A DNA stretch of 20,765 bases from positions 1 through 20,765 of the forward strand of contig DTSG01000280.1 in the NCBI GenBank assembly GCA_012965455.1, given 5' to 3'. Positions 1 through 8,925 of the stretch are shown here, piece after piece. The notes below the pieces were generated by a model. The model was not told the DNA's origin, ran no database searches, and saw only the letters and a list, made by a program, of their open reading frames with translations. The translations under genes and the position numbers were made by a program. Position 1 is the first letter of the stretch; each line of letters starts with the position of its first letter. This stretch comes from Planctomycetaceae bacterium (GTDB taxonomy: Bacteria > Planctomycetota > Planctomycetia > Pirellulales > Pirellulaceae).

Positions 1-254
1 AACTCAATGGAGACACTGATTTAGACCGTGCCCAGGAAATTGTAAAACGCGAATTGACTCTTGCTGAAATCGCTGGAAGTCGTACTGAACAACTCATACG
101 CTTTCGTGCCAACGTTACTGAAGATTCAATGCAGGCTCTGCTGACCACGCTGATCACCGAAAAAATTGCAATCTCTCAGTTCCGTGAAGTGCAAACTGAC
201 TTAGAAGATGCATTCTTGACCGTCACCAAAGAAGATAGAGCCAAAATGGTGTGA
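1..254 (+). CDS. ABC transporter ATP-binding protein, C-terminal end (partial)
   Basis: The reading frame is open from the first complete codon at position 3 to the TGA at 252-254, so the gene begins before the window. About 83 residues are visible. They hold no Walker or signature motif; these would lie upstream. The tail has the form typical of ATPases that serve ABC-2 exporters: a small regulatory fold ending in LEDAFLTVTK, close to the 'LEDxFLxLT' ending common in that group. The next gene on the same strand, 71 nt away, is an ABC-2 permease. ATPase followed by permease is the usual order for such exporters, which supports the call. The substrate cannot be told. The family assignment rests on the tail motif and on context, not on catalytic residues. 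Confidence 0.72.
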   Translation, partial: LNGDTDLDRAQEIVKRELTLAEIAGSRTEQLIRFRANVTEDSMQALLTTLITEKIAISQFREVQTDLEDAFLTVTKEDRAKMV

Positions 255-325
255 GTTTGAACTCCAACACCTTCTGATTTTAATCCCAACAAGCCAGACT
301 CTTAAACAACCATAAGAAAAATCGA

Positions 326-2095
326 ATGTTCAACAACCCAATTATTCATCGCGAATTAATCGGAATGATGCGGTCAAAAAAAGCCGTAGCCATTCAGGTG
401 ATGTTGGTGATGATGTTCGCTTTGCTGCTGATCTTGCGGTGGCCAGCTGAAACTTATGCCGATCTCAGTGGTGTTAAATCCATGCAGGTCTTCAAGTTGT
501 TTTCCTATGGGATCCTCACGGCCATGATCTTCTTAGTTCCCGTGTTCCCCGCTACTTCCATTATTCGTGAACGCATCCAAGGCACATTGGCACTATTATT
601 GAATTCCCCGATGCGGCCCATCGATATTTACCTCGGCAAACTCACTGGTGTGATGATCTTTGTTTTTCAATTATTGATTCTTAGTATTCCCTCGTTGATT
701 GCTTGTTACGTAATGGGTGGAATTTCAATGGGCGGGCAAATCCTCCCACTGTATGGAATTCTAATTCTCGCCGCACTACAGTATTCCACGATGGGTTTGA
801 TGATTAGCTGTATTACTAATTCAGTCGACGGCGCCCTTAAAATGACATACGGTATTGTGCTGCTGATGTCAGTGATTGTGCTTGGCCCACACCTGTTTTT
901 GCAAGCCGAAACTGGCATACTAGCGGATTTGGCAAGTTGGATACGGTGTATATCGCCGATCCCCGCGGTGATGGATGTGATCGGCCACGGTGATGTTGGA
1001 TCGCAAGGATTCGATAGTAACGTTGATTCTATTAGTCGCTATGTCATGTTGTCACTTTCATCGATGGTTGTGTTTGTGGCGATTCCATTGATCCGGCTTA
1101 ATCAACGAATCTTGGATCGCTCGCGAAGTCAGGGAGCCTTGACACATCAAATGAGTGGTCTGACACAAACTCTCCGGATGGTGTTCTTTCTCGGGATGGA
1201 TCCGAAAAAACGCGCTCCGAATATTCCTGGCTATATTAACCCGGTGCTGATTAAAGAGTTCCGTTGTCGAAGATTTGGTCGAGCACATTGGATCGTTCGG
1301 ATGATGGTTGCCTGTTTGCTGTTGTCATTAGCATTGGTCTACGTCACAACGCAGTACACTCATCAGTGGGGCGTCGAAACGATTGGTGGCATCATGGTTG
1401 TGATGCAAGTTAGCCTAGTTGTGTTAATCACACCAAGCCTCGCTGCGGGATTGATCAGTTCTGAATTGGAATTTGATAGCTGGCGATTATTGCAGATGAC
1501 ACCACTCACATCTTTCCGAATTATTACGGGGAAAATTCTGAGCGTGGCAGTCACGATTGGCTTAATTGTTTTGGCATCATTGCCTGGCTATGTCGTACTG
1601 GCAGCCATTGATAACACTTTGACGACTCAGATTTGGCAAGTATGTGTTTGCTTGTTGATGACTTGCATCCTCGTTTTATCAGTCAGTGCATTGATCAGTA
1701 GCCTGTTTCGTGTGACTGCGACTGCAACGGTTGTTTCATTTTCAGTGATCACCATGATCTTTGCGGGTACGTTTTTGTTTTGGATGGGTAAAGGGGCACC
1801 GTTTAGTGTCGACGTTGTCGAAACAGCTTTACTTGTTAACCCGCTGGCAACTGCACTTACAATCATGAATATGCCTGGCTTCGACCCTGCTGAATTTACG
1901 CGACTTGCTCCGAGTGAAGTTTGGAGTAGTTCAACAGAGGACCTCTGGTCTGGATTCCGTGTACCCCTAGAAGCTATTGGACTCACACGAATCTCATTGG
2001 TCTTATCGTTTAATTGGATCATGACCGGTGCGATTTCAATGTTATGTTTGACGTTGTTGTTTTTCCGAGTCCGCTTGCTTACTAAACCGCAATAG
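326..2095 (+). CDS. ABC-2 type transporter permease, two-half fused form
   Basis: This is a 589-residue integral membrane protein, about twice the size of a usual ABC-2 permease. It looks like two permease halves in tandem. Each half starts with a similar motif (NNPIIHREL at residues 3-11, INPVLIKEF at 304-312). Each also has a cytoplasmic stretch of the same type (ERIQGTLALLLNSPMRP at 82-98, LEFDSWRLLQMTPLTSF at 381-397) followed by GKL or GKI. Hydrophobic segments are near residues 19-38, 60-80, 107-130, 140-160, 172-192 and 240-256 in the first half. In the second half they are near 322-342, 353-376, 402-428, 436-460, 465-487 and 562-582. It would form the membrane channel of an exporter powered by the ATPase just upstream. 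The ATG at 326 has only a weak purine-rich stretch before it. The substrate is unknown. Confidence 0.87.
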   Translation: MFNNPIIHRELIGMMRSKKAVAIQVMLVMMFALLLILRWPAETYADLSGVKSMQVFKLFSYGILTAMIFLVPVFPATSIIRERIQGTLALLLNSPMRPIDIYLGKLTGVMIFVFQLLILSIPSLIACYVMGGISMGGQILPLYGILILAALQYSTMGLMISCITNSVDGALKMTYGIVLLMSVIVLGPHLFLQAETGILADLASWIRCISPIPAVMDVIGHGDVGSQGFDSNVDSISRYVMLSLSSMVVFVAIPLIRLNQRILDRSRSQGALTHQMSGLTQTLRMVFFLGMDPKKRAPNIPGYINPVLIKEFRCRRFGRAHWIVRMMVACLLLSLALVYVTTQYTHQWGVETIGGIMVVMQVSLVVLITPSLAAGLISSELEFDSWRLLQMTPLTSFRIITGKILSVAVTIGLIVLASLPGYVVLAAIDNTLTTQIWQVCVCLLMTCILVLSVSALISSLFRVTATATVVSFSVITMIFAGTFLFWMGKGAPFSVDVVETALLVNPLATALTIMNMPGFDPAEFTRLAPSEVWSSSTEDLWSGFRVPLEAIGLTRISLVLSFNWIMTGAISMLCLTLLFFRVRLLTKPQ

Positions 2096-2147
2096 CCGAG
2101 ATGCTGTTGTTTTCACCTAAAACCTAACACTGTTGAAGTAATATAAA

Positions 2148-3965
2148 ATGTTCCGCACTCTAAAATCACAATTGATCTTTGCTACGATTGGCATATTGTT
2201 TGTTTGCCAAACAGCAGTCGCTCAAATTGACGTCATTACCGACGATTGGCCCATGTTCTCGAATCCTCCGTTAATTGACGAGCAACTGGTGCAAGAGATA
2301 TCGGCGCAGTTAATTCCGACTTGGGTCAAAGCCTTAGCAGCGGACGAGCAGGAACTCAAGTTAGTGGCAGCGAAGACGATTGGCAAAGCGGCGGAGATGG
2401 GAGTTGTCGGTCTCGACGTAACGATCACTCCGTTAATCGCATTGGTCACGGATGCAGATAATCGTGCTCTAGTACGGCACACGGCAGCTATGTCGCTTGT
2501 CCAGTTGAATGCGAAACAAGCAGGTGAGATTTTGCTGAAGTTGGTTAAAGCAGGTGATTTTGAATTGTCGGCAATCGTAGAGCCTGCTTTTGCTCAGTGG
2601 GAGACGGCAGGTGCTGTTGAAGTTTGGCGAACGAGGATTGTTGAATTCCAAAGTAAGGAACAAAAGTCAGCGTCATTATTCCGCTTGGCCATTACTGGGC
2701 TAGGGAAAATTGGTAACGACGCAGATCGTCAGTCGTTGGTAGCCTTTGCCAAAGATACGGATCAAAATGCTGTGTTGCGAATTGCGGCCGCTCATAGCGT
2801 CGCCGGAACACTTGCACAACCAGAATTGGAAATTGCTGAACAACTAGCTGCGACAAACAGAGTGGCTGATCATTTGATTGCTGCTTTGCTCGCGTCACCG
2901 ACGCCAAGTGATCAGAATCGTGATCGCTGCTTAGCCGTGATTACGAAATTAGTGAACAGTAAACATGCAACGGTTCAGGTGATCGCATTTGAAGCTCTGG
3001 CAAAATGGAATCCGGCAGCGGTGCTTGGTTTTGGGCAGCAAGCAACGAATCATTTTCATTTCCAAGTTCGTGGCGCCTATGTGAATTCGTTAAACCAATT
3101 AATTGCTGCGGACCATGTTGATGAATTAGCAACGTTCTTAAATGACCCTCATCCACAGATACGCGTGCAGGTTCGAGAGTGGTTACTGACTGCTAGTAAT
3201 ACCGACGAATTGTTTCCAAGTGTTATCGGTGCGATGCAAGCTGCGATTGTTAGTGACCAATGGAGAATGCAAGAACAGGCGATGCATATCGCGGTTGCGT
3301 TAGATCAGAAACAGGTTGCCGTGGATATTGTCAAATTACTTACAAGTCAGCGGAACGAAGTAATCGCCACGTCAGGTTGGGCTTTGCGGCGATTGGCTGC
3401 AACGGATGCATTGGCTCCGATTTTGGAATATTGCACAAGTCTGAAAGTCGCTTTCGAAAGCGAAAAGCTCGACTACGACACGATGTTTGCCGTCAATGAA
3501 CAGGTAGCACATTTGTTCCAGATGTTTGGACAAATGAAGTATGCGAAGTCAATGCCGTTGATGCATCGTTTTATTCGTAAGAACGCGTTAATCCGGTATC
3601 GTGTCCGCGCGTCTGCAATTTGGGCTGCCGGCCTTATCTATGAAGGCGATCTCCATGGTGACCCGCAGCTTGAAAAAGCTCTATTGGAGCGACTTAACGA
3701 CGACGCGCCGATGCCGCCTGAGGATCATCTCGTGAAACGCATGGCGTGCATTAGCTTGGCGCGGATGGGATCTAATGGTGAGGAGACAATTAATTCGTTG
3801 TGGAAATATCATCGACGCACAAAACCCTTTGGAGCACTGCGGGATGGAACCGAGTACGCGTTGGGACAATTGATTGATGAGAAGTTCCCGACGCCCGACG
3901 CCCGATCCTACTCGGGTGGTCCTTGGTTACTAGAACCCTACGAGTTTAAGCCAGACAGTGAATGA
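2148..3965 (+). CDS. Secreted HEAT-repeat protein
   Basis: The product is 605 residues. Residues 1-26 form a signal peptide: a basic start (MFRTLKSQ), a hydrophobic core (LIFATIGILFVCQTA) and a likely cleavage at AVA-Q. The rest is alpha-helical HEAT-like repeat throughout, seen as recurring blocks such as LVRHTAAMSLVQL, VLRIAAAHSVAG, QVIAFEALAKW, QIRVQVREWLL and VRASAIWAAGLI. No catalytic motif or heme motif is seen, so it is probably a periplasmic scaffold or protein-binding protein. It lies 52 nt after the ABC permease on the same strand and could be co-transcribed with it. HEAT proteins are common beside planctomycete cytochrome/DUF1549 genes, and the next gene is of that type. Its partner and exact role cannot be read from the sequence. 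Confidence 0.82.
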   Translation: MFRTLKSQLIFATIGILFVCQTAVAQIDVITDDWPMFSNPPLIDEQLVQEISAQLIPTWVKALAADEQELKLVAAKTIGKAAEMGVVGLDVTITPLIALVTDADNRALVRHTAAMSLVQLNAKQAGEILLKLVKAGDFELSAIVEPAFAQWETAGAVEVWRTRIVEFQSKEQKSASLFRLAITGLGKIGNDADRQSLVAFAKDTDQNAVLRIAAAHSVAGTLAQPELEIAEQLAATNRVADHLIAALLASPTPSDQNRDRCLAVITKLVNSKHATVQVIAFEALAKWNPAAVLGFGQQATNHFHFQVRGAYVNSLNQLIAADHVDELATFLNDPHPQIRVQVREWLLTASNTDELFPSVIGAMQAAIVSDQWRMQEQAMHIAVALDQKQVAVDIVKLLTSQRNEVIATSGWALRRLAATDALAPILEYCTSLKVAFESEKLDYDTMFAVNEQVAHLFQMFGQMKYAKSMPLMHRFIRKNALIRYRVRASAIWAAGLIYEGDLHGDPQLEKALLERLNDDAPMPPEDHLVKRMACISLARMGSNGEETINSLWKYHRRTKPFGALRDGTEYALGQLIDEKFPTPDARSYSGGPWLLEPYEFKPDSE

Positions 3966-4174
3966 TGCACTGCGCTGTTACGGCTGGCGGAGTAAACTCC
4001 ACGACTATTTTTTTATATAATAACGTGGACTGCGGGACGCTCCTCATTTCCGTTTTTTTAAACCATGGAGTGCCCCCCAGAATTTGATTTGCTGTTGAGT
4101 AGCAGATGTTTTACCATAGGGTAATACAAGGACAACAATTAAATCTCTTAAAGACGTTGGGGCAACATACGCGT

Positions 4175-7100
4175 ATGTATCGTGTTTTGACAATGATTGG
4201 TTTACTCTGTTTGGTACACGTTGCTCAAGCAACGGAATCGGATGTAATCGATTTCTCGCGTGATATTCGACCAATACTAGCCGACACGTGTTATCAATGT
4301 CACGGTCCCGATGAGCATACGCGAGAAACGGATTTTCGTTTGGACTTGCAGGGTGACGTGTTTAAAGATCATGGTAGCGGGCCATTGGTCATTCCTGGTA
4401 AGCCGAGTGACAGTGTTCTGCTGCAGCGACTTCTATCGCCCGATGTTGAACAACGGATGCCGCCTGTGGACGCAGATAGGCAATTGTCGCCTGGCCAGAT
4501 CGAATTAATTCGCAAGTGGATCCAACAAGGTGCCCCCTGGAAGCAACATTGGGCATTCGCGCCGATTAAAAAATCGCCGTTACCCATAGCTGACTCGTGG
4601 ATTGAAAATGCTATCGATTCGTTCACGCTTTCCGCAATGCATGAGCACGGTTTGGCACCGTCCGCTAACGCGTCTAAAGAACGGCTGATCCGTCGCGTGA
4701 CGCTGGATCTCACTGGCCTACCACCGACTCAGCCTCAGGTCGACGAGTTCTTAGCGGATTCAGCGCCGGATGCATACGTAAAACTTATCGACCGTTTGTT
4801 GCATGACTTGCGCTACGGCGAGCGACAAGCGTTGCATTGGCTTGATGTGGCACGTTATGCAGATACCAATGGCTACCAAACCGATGGCGAGCGTCATATG
4901 TGGCGGTGGCGAGACTGGGTGATCGATTCGTTTAACAAAGACCAGTCATTTTATGATTTCACCGTCGAGCAATTGGCTGGCGATTTGATTCCTGATGGTA
5001 CCACAGAACAAAAATTGGCGACTGGGTTTAATCGTAATCACCGTTCAAATTCTGAAGGTGGAATTGTGTTTGAGGAATACCTTGTCGAATACGCTGTTGA
5101 TCGAGTCGATACCACCGCGACGGTGTGGCTGGGATTAACCATGGGTTGCGCTCGTTGTCATGAACATAAGTACGATCCAATTACGCAAAAAGAGTTTTAT
5201 CAAGTGATGGCGTTCTTCAATAACATTCCTGAGCGGGGGCGGGTTATTAAATATGGGAATTCATTCCCGATGCTCAAAGTGCCGACGCAATCGATGCAAG
5301 CCGAAATGGATCAGCATGCATCTAACGTCGCTAAGCTCTCTGACGAGATGACAAATAAACTTGTTGAAATCATAAAACGCATGCGGCAAATTGATGCGGG
5401 GCCTCACAGGTCCGCTGGACGCTTGCCTATCATTAATCAGGATCTGTTGATTCAATTTGACTGGGATAAAACAATCACTCCCCAGCAATTCCAAGTGGAA
5501 GGTCGTGCGGTAGACTACGACGTAATCAATACGGCTGAGGTTGATAAAGAATTGTTGCAAACCAAGATGATTGCCGGTGACAAACCACAATTTAAATCTG
5601 GTGTGTTTGGCGATGCGCTTGACTTAAATGAGACTTTCCAACTGGGCGGTGGTGCCTTGATTCAATTTCCTGGGCATCAAAAACTTACGTTGTCGACTTG
5701 GATCAGAGTTTCTGGGGTCCAGTCCGGCGCGATCATGAGCATGCTCAACCCAGATGATCAACGTCCCCAAGGTTTTAGTTGGAAATTGGTGGACAACTGC
5801 GTCGAAGTGAACTTTGGTCCACGCTGGCTAGACGACTCAGTTCGTATGAAAACCAAATTAGCACTGCAAGGGGACAAATGGCATCATATTGCGTTTACTT
5901 CCGACGGTACGCAAATGGCGCGGGGAATGGCGATCTATATCGATGGTGTTAAACAAGAAGTGGAAGTGCTGCTAGATATCTTTACAGGTACCTACAAAAC
6001 AAAACCGACTTTGATATTTGGTGGTGAGGCAACGGATAACTTACTGCAGGCACAAATCGACAACACCGCCTTTTACGTGCGGGATTTGAGTCACCAGGAA
6101 ATTGAAATATTGTCGGTTCGTGAGACGCCGGAGCAGTTGGCAACGCTGGCGAAGCTGACACCGCGGCAACAGGCTAAATTGTTGCATTATTATCTTGATC
6201 AAGTCGATGCGGGAGAAGGCGGTCAATTGTATCACGACTTGCAACTTGCTAGACATCGACAACGGCTACATCTAGCGACGGTTCCGACGTCGATGGTGAT
6301 GCAAGAAAACAATCAACGACGGAAAACGTATTTGCTCAAACGAGGTCAATATGATGCTCCCGGAGAAGAAGTCTCAATGGGGATTCCTGTCGCATTGGCC
6401 GCGGGACAAAAACATGACATGCAATCACGGCTTGATTTGGCGAAGTGGATTGTCAGTGACAACAACCCGTTAACGGCCCGCGTGATTGTCAATCGATTTT
6501 GGGCGCAGTTCTTTGGCCGAGGTATTGTTGTTTCGCTGGAGAATTTAGGAGTCCAAGGCGATGCTCCGACACATCCAGAGTTGTTAGATTGGTTGGCCGC
6601 TGATTTTCGTGAAAACGATTGGAACGTTAAACGATTGCTGCGTTTGATTTTAACGAGTGCAACGTATCAACAGGATTCAGTGGTGACTCGCAAACATCTG
6701 GATGTAGACGTGGATAATGTTTGGCTGAGTCGGGCGCCGCGACTGCGTTTGCAGGCAGAGATGATTAGAGATCAAGCGCTGCAGGCCAGTGGTTTGTTGG
6801 TGCAGCGGATAGGTGGAACGAGTGCTCGTCCCTATCAACCTACTGGACTATGGAAAGAAATCGCCAGTCAAGTCTATGTGCAAGGCAGTGGCGTGGAATT
6901 ATATCGACGTAGTATGTATACGTTTTGGAAACGTACGGTACCGCCGCCGACCATGGTGACTTTCGATGCGGCGTCACGTGAATATTGTGTGCTGCAGCGG
7001 TCACGCACGAATACTCCACTGCAAGCCCTCGCGTTGTTGAACGAAGTGGCGTTTGTGGAAGCCGCCAGAAATTTGGCCCAACAGATGTTGAAAATTAAGG

Positions 7101-7360
7101 CAGTCGATGATGCGGAACGATTACGGTGGGGTTGGCGGCAATTGACTGCGCGATATCCAAGCAAGTATGAATTGACGGTCTTGCAAAAAATGCTTGCAGC
7201 TAGTCGAAAACAATATAAAACCGATATTGAAAGTGCCGAAAAGCTAATAGCATTTGGTGAAAGTGTGGCATCCACTGAATTCCGCAGCGAAGAATTGGCT
7301 GCGTTTACTATTGTGGCGAACTTGATTTTGAATTTAGATGAAGTCATTAATCGGGAGTAG
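4175..7360 (+). CDS. PSCyt1-DUF1549-LamG-DUF1553 secreted protein
   Basis: With the start at 4175 the product is 1061 residues and opens with a clean signal peptide (MYRVLTMIGLLCLVHVAQA). An in-frame ATG at 4106 would add 23 polar residues in front, so 4175 is preferred. Domains in order: a planctomycete cytochrome c domain with CYQCH (C39, C42, H43) and a possible Met ligand in RMPP (M95); DUF1549 at about 141-355, containing a second CxxCH (CARCHEHKYDP, 325-335); a LamG/concanavalin-like beta domain at about 480-645; and DUF1553 at about 745-1000, with typical NRFWAQFFGRG and RTNTPLQALALLN motifs. The family is nearly restricted to the PVC superphylum and is usually paired with DUF1501, as here (8 nt to the next gene). 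It is thought to be a periplasmic or outer-surface heme protein. A role in breaking down complex carbohydrate is often suggested but not shown. Confidence 0.93.
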   Translation: MYRVLTMIGLLCLVHVAQATESDVIDFSRDIRPILADTCYQCHGPDEHTRETDFRLDLQGDVFKDHGSGPLVIPGKPSDSVLLQRLLSPDVEQRMPPVDADRQLSPGQIELIRKWIQQGAPWKQHWAFAPIKKSPLPIADSWIENAIDSFTLSAMHEHGLAPSANASKERLIRRVTLDLTGLPPTQPQVDEFLADSAPDAYVKLIDRLLHDLRYGERQALHWLDVARYADTNGYQTDGERHMWRWRDWVIDSFNKDQSFYDFTVEQLAGDLIPDGTTEQKLATGFNRNHRSNSEGGIVFEEYLVEYAVDRVDTTATVWLGLTMGCARCHEHKYDPITQKEFYQVMAFFNNIPERGRVIKYGNSFPMLKVPTQSMQAEMDQHASNVAKLSDEMTNKLVEIIKRMRQIDAGPHRSAGRLPIINQDLLIQFDWDKTITPQQFQVEGRAVDYDVINTAEVDKELLQTKMIAGDKPQFKSGVFGDALDLNETFQLGGGALIQFPGHQKLTLSTWIRVSGVQSGAIMSMLNPDDQRPQGFSWKLVDNCVEVNFGPRWLDDSVRMKTKLALQGDKWHHIAFTSDGTQMARGMAIYIDGVKQEVEVLLDIFTGTYKTKPTLIFGGEATDNLLQAQIDNTAFYVRDLSHQEIEILSVRETPEQLATLAKLTPRQQAKLLHYYLDQVDAGEGGQLYHDLQLARHRQRLHLATVPTSMVMQENNQRRKTYLLKRGQYDAPGEEVSMGIPVALAAGQKHDMQSRLDLAKWIVSDNNPLTARVIVNRFWAQFFGRGIVVSLENLGVQGDAPTHPELLDWLAADFRENDWNVKRLLRLILTSATYQQDSVVTRKHLDVDVDNVWLSRAPRLRLQAEMIRDQALQASGLLVQRIGGTSARPYQPTGLWKEIASQVYVQGSGVELYRRSMYTFWKRTVPPPTMVTFDAASREYCVLQRSRTNTPLQALALLNEVAFVEAARNLAQQMLKIKAVDDAERLRWGWRQLTARYPSKYELTVLQKMLAASRKQYKTDIESAEKLIAFGESVASTEFRSEELAAFTIVANLILNLDEVINRE

Positions 7361-7368
7361 AAGAACGG

Positions 7369-8842
7369 ATGTCTATGAGTAAATCCTTATTACAACAAGC
7401 GTCTCAGCGGCTTGATCCACAGGTCGAGCAGTCCGCGTGGCTGCATAATCGGCGTCATTTTTTGCAGGGTAGTGGAATTTCGATTGCCACGGTTGCCTTG
7501 AGTGCATTGTTGAGTCAAGGCAGATCAGCGAATCGGTGGATTGCCAGATGTTCCCCATTTTCCTCCCACTGCCAAACGCGTTATCTATTTGTGTCAGTCG
7601 GGAGCCCCGTCGCAAATTGACTTGTATGACTACAAGCCTAAATTGCAACAATGGGCAACACAAGATTTACCGGATAGTGTGCGGGATGGGCAACGTTTGA
7701 CAGGTATGACGGCCGCTCAAGAACATTTCCCCATCGCACCTTCGGTTTTTGATTTCAATCAATATGGCGAATCTGGCGCTTGGATCAGTGAGTTGTTACC
7801 GCATACGGCAAGCATCGCAAATGATGTAACATTTGTGCGTTCCATGTTTACGGAGGCAATCAATCACGACCCAGCAATCACGTTGATGCAAACGGGGACT
7901 CAATTAGCTGGTCGACCAAGTTTCGGAGCATGGTTGTCCTATGGATTGGGAAGCGTTAGTGAGGATTTGCCGGCGTTTGTAGCGCTAACAAGCGGTGACA
8001 CTGGGCAGCCACTGTATGATCGATTGTGGGGGGCTGGATTCTTACCGTCGCGTCACCAAGGTGTTAAGTTTCGTCGGACTGGGGATCCAGTATTATATTT
8101 ATCTAATCCACCAGGGGTGACGCGTGGCGACCGCCGCAAACTGCTCGACTATTTAGCAATGTTGAATCACGCTCGAGCCAATGAGCTGGGCGATCCTGAA
8201 ATAGTGACTCGGATTGCGCAATATGAGATGGCATTTCGGATGCAAGCCTCAGTGCCGGAGTTGACAGATTTTTCGGACGAGCCAGAACACGTGCTCAAAC
8301 AGTATGGAGATACAGTTGCGACGCCTGGGTCCTATGCGTCTAATTGCTTGTTAGCTAGAAGATTGGCTGAACGAGGGGTTCGGTTTGTGCAGTTGTACCA
8401 TCGAGGATGGGATCATCATACATTGTTGCCGAAGAGCATTCGTGAGCAGGCTGCAGCGACTGATCAACCTTCAGCTGCATTGATCAAAGATCTAAAACAA
8501 CGTGGGATGCTAAAAGATACAATCGTGATCTGGGCAGGTGAATTTGGCCGTACTGTCTATAGTCAAGGGAGATTGACTAAAGAAGACTACGGGCGGGACC
8601 ACCACCCACGCTGTTTTTCGATTTGGATGGCGGGTGGAGGGTTGGCTGCTGGCAAAGTGGTTGGGCGGACCGATGATTATAGCTATAACATCGAAGAAGA
8701 CCCCATTCATATTCACGATTTCAATGCGACACTGTTGCATTGTCTTGGAATCAATCACACGCGATTGACGTTCAAATACCAAGGAAGACATCATCGTCTG
8801 ACGGATATTGCGGGTAATGTTGTGCAACCATTACTGGGTTAA
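7369..8842 (+). CDS. DUF1501 family protein, reading frame split by a frameshift
   Basis: Two overlapping frames make up one gene. The first (7369-7620) gives the N-terminus with a twin-arginine-like signal: NRRHFLQGSG, then a hydrophobic stretch SIATVALSALL. Its homology ends at about 7521. The second frame, open from 7514 to 8842, carries the rest: GGLPDVPHFPPTAKRVIYL, SGAPSQIDLYDYKP, GWDHHTLLPK, GEFGRT, GRDHHP and a normal DUF1501 end (LTDIAGNVVQPLLG). Joined, they give about 490 residues, the usual family size. One extra base (or two missing) near 7514-7541 explains the break. A gene finder may place a TTG start at 7541, but that would lose the export signal. DUF1501 proteins belong to the alkaline phosphatase/sulfatase-like superfamily and are exported partners of DUF1549/DUF1553 proteins, here 8 nt upstream. 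Whether the break is real or a sequencing error cannot be told. Confidence 0.86.
7514..7541 (+). other. Frameshift site in the DUF1501 gene
   Basis: The last stop in the downstream frame is the TGA at 7511-7513. Family-like sequence in that frame (GGLPDVPHF) is already present from about 7535. The upstream frame stops looking like DUF1501 after SALLSQG (to 7521) and turns into arginine-, serine- and cysteine-rich nonsense. The shift must lie in this interval. No long homopolymer run or known +1 slippery motif is visible. Confidence 0.75.
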
Positions 8843-8911
8843 ATCTGTTTTTGATGTGATGATGATAACGATGATATAGGCTTGACGGTTTACCTTCTAT
8901 ACTCAGTACTT

Positions 8912-8916
8912 GAGGA
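8912..8916 (+). promoter_or_regulatory. Ribosome binding site supporting a TTG start
   Basis: GAGGA lies 9 nt before the TTG at 8926 and is the best Shine-Dalgarno match near this gene. It decides the start, because the first in-frame ATG falls after the conserved N-terminal PEG motif of the lactonase. Confidence 0.55.
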
Positions 8917-8925
8917 ATTGCTAGT

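Noticed and set aside
3989..4014. Possible terminator after the HEAT-repeat gene
   Set aside because: GGAG/CTCC can form only a 4-bp stem with a 4-nt loop, and the run of seven T starts 7 nt later. It is too weak to call.
4106..4174. Longer N-terminus for the PSCyt1 protein from the ATG at 4106
   Set aside because: It puts 23 polar residues ahead of an otherwise standard signal peptide. The start at 4175 fits family members better.
6874..7347. 157-codon frame on - inside the DUF1553 region
   Set aside because: It is opposite conserved DUF1553 motifs, rich in Ser/Asn from reversed codons, and lacks a start signal.
8882..8903. TTGACG and TATACT before the lactonase gene as a promoter
   Set aside because: Each box is good, but they are only 10 bp apart, too close for a sigma-70 type promoter, and neither has a partner at 16-18 bp.
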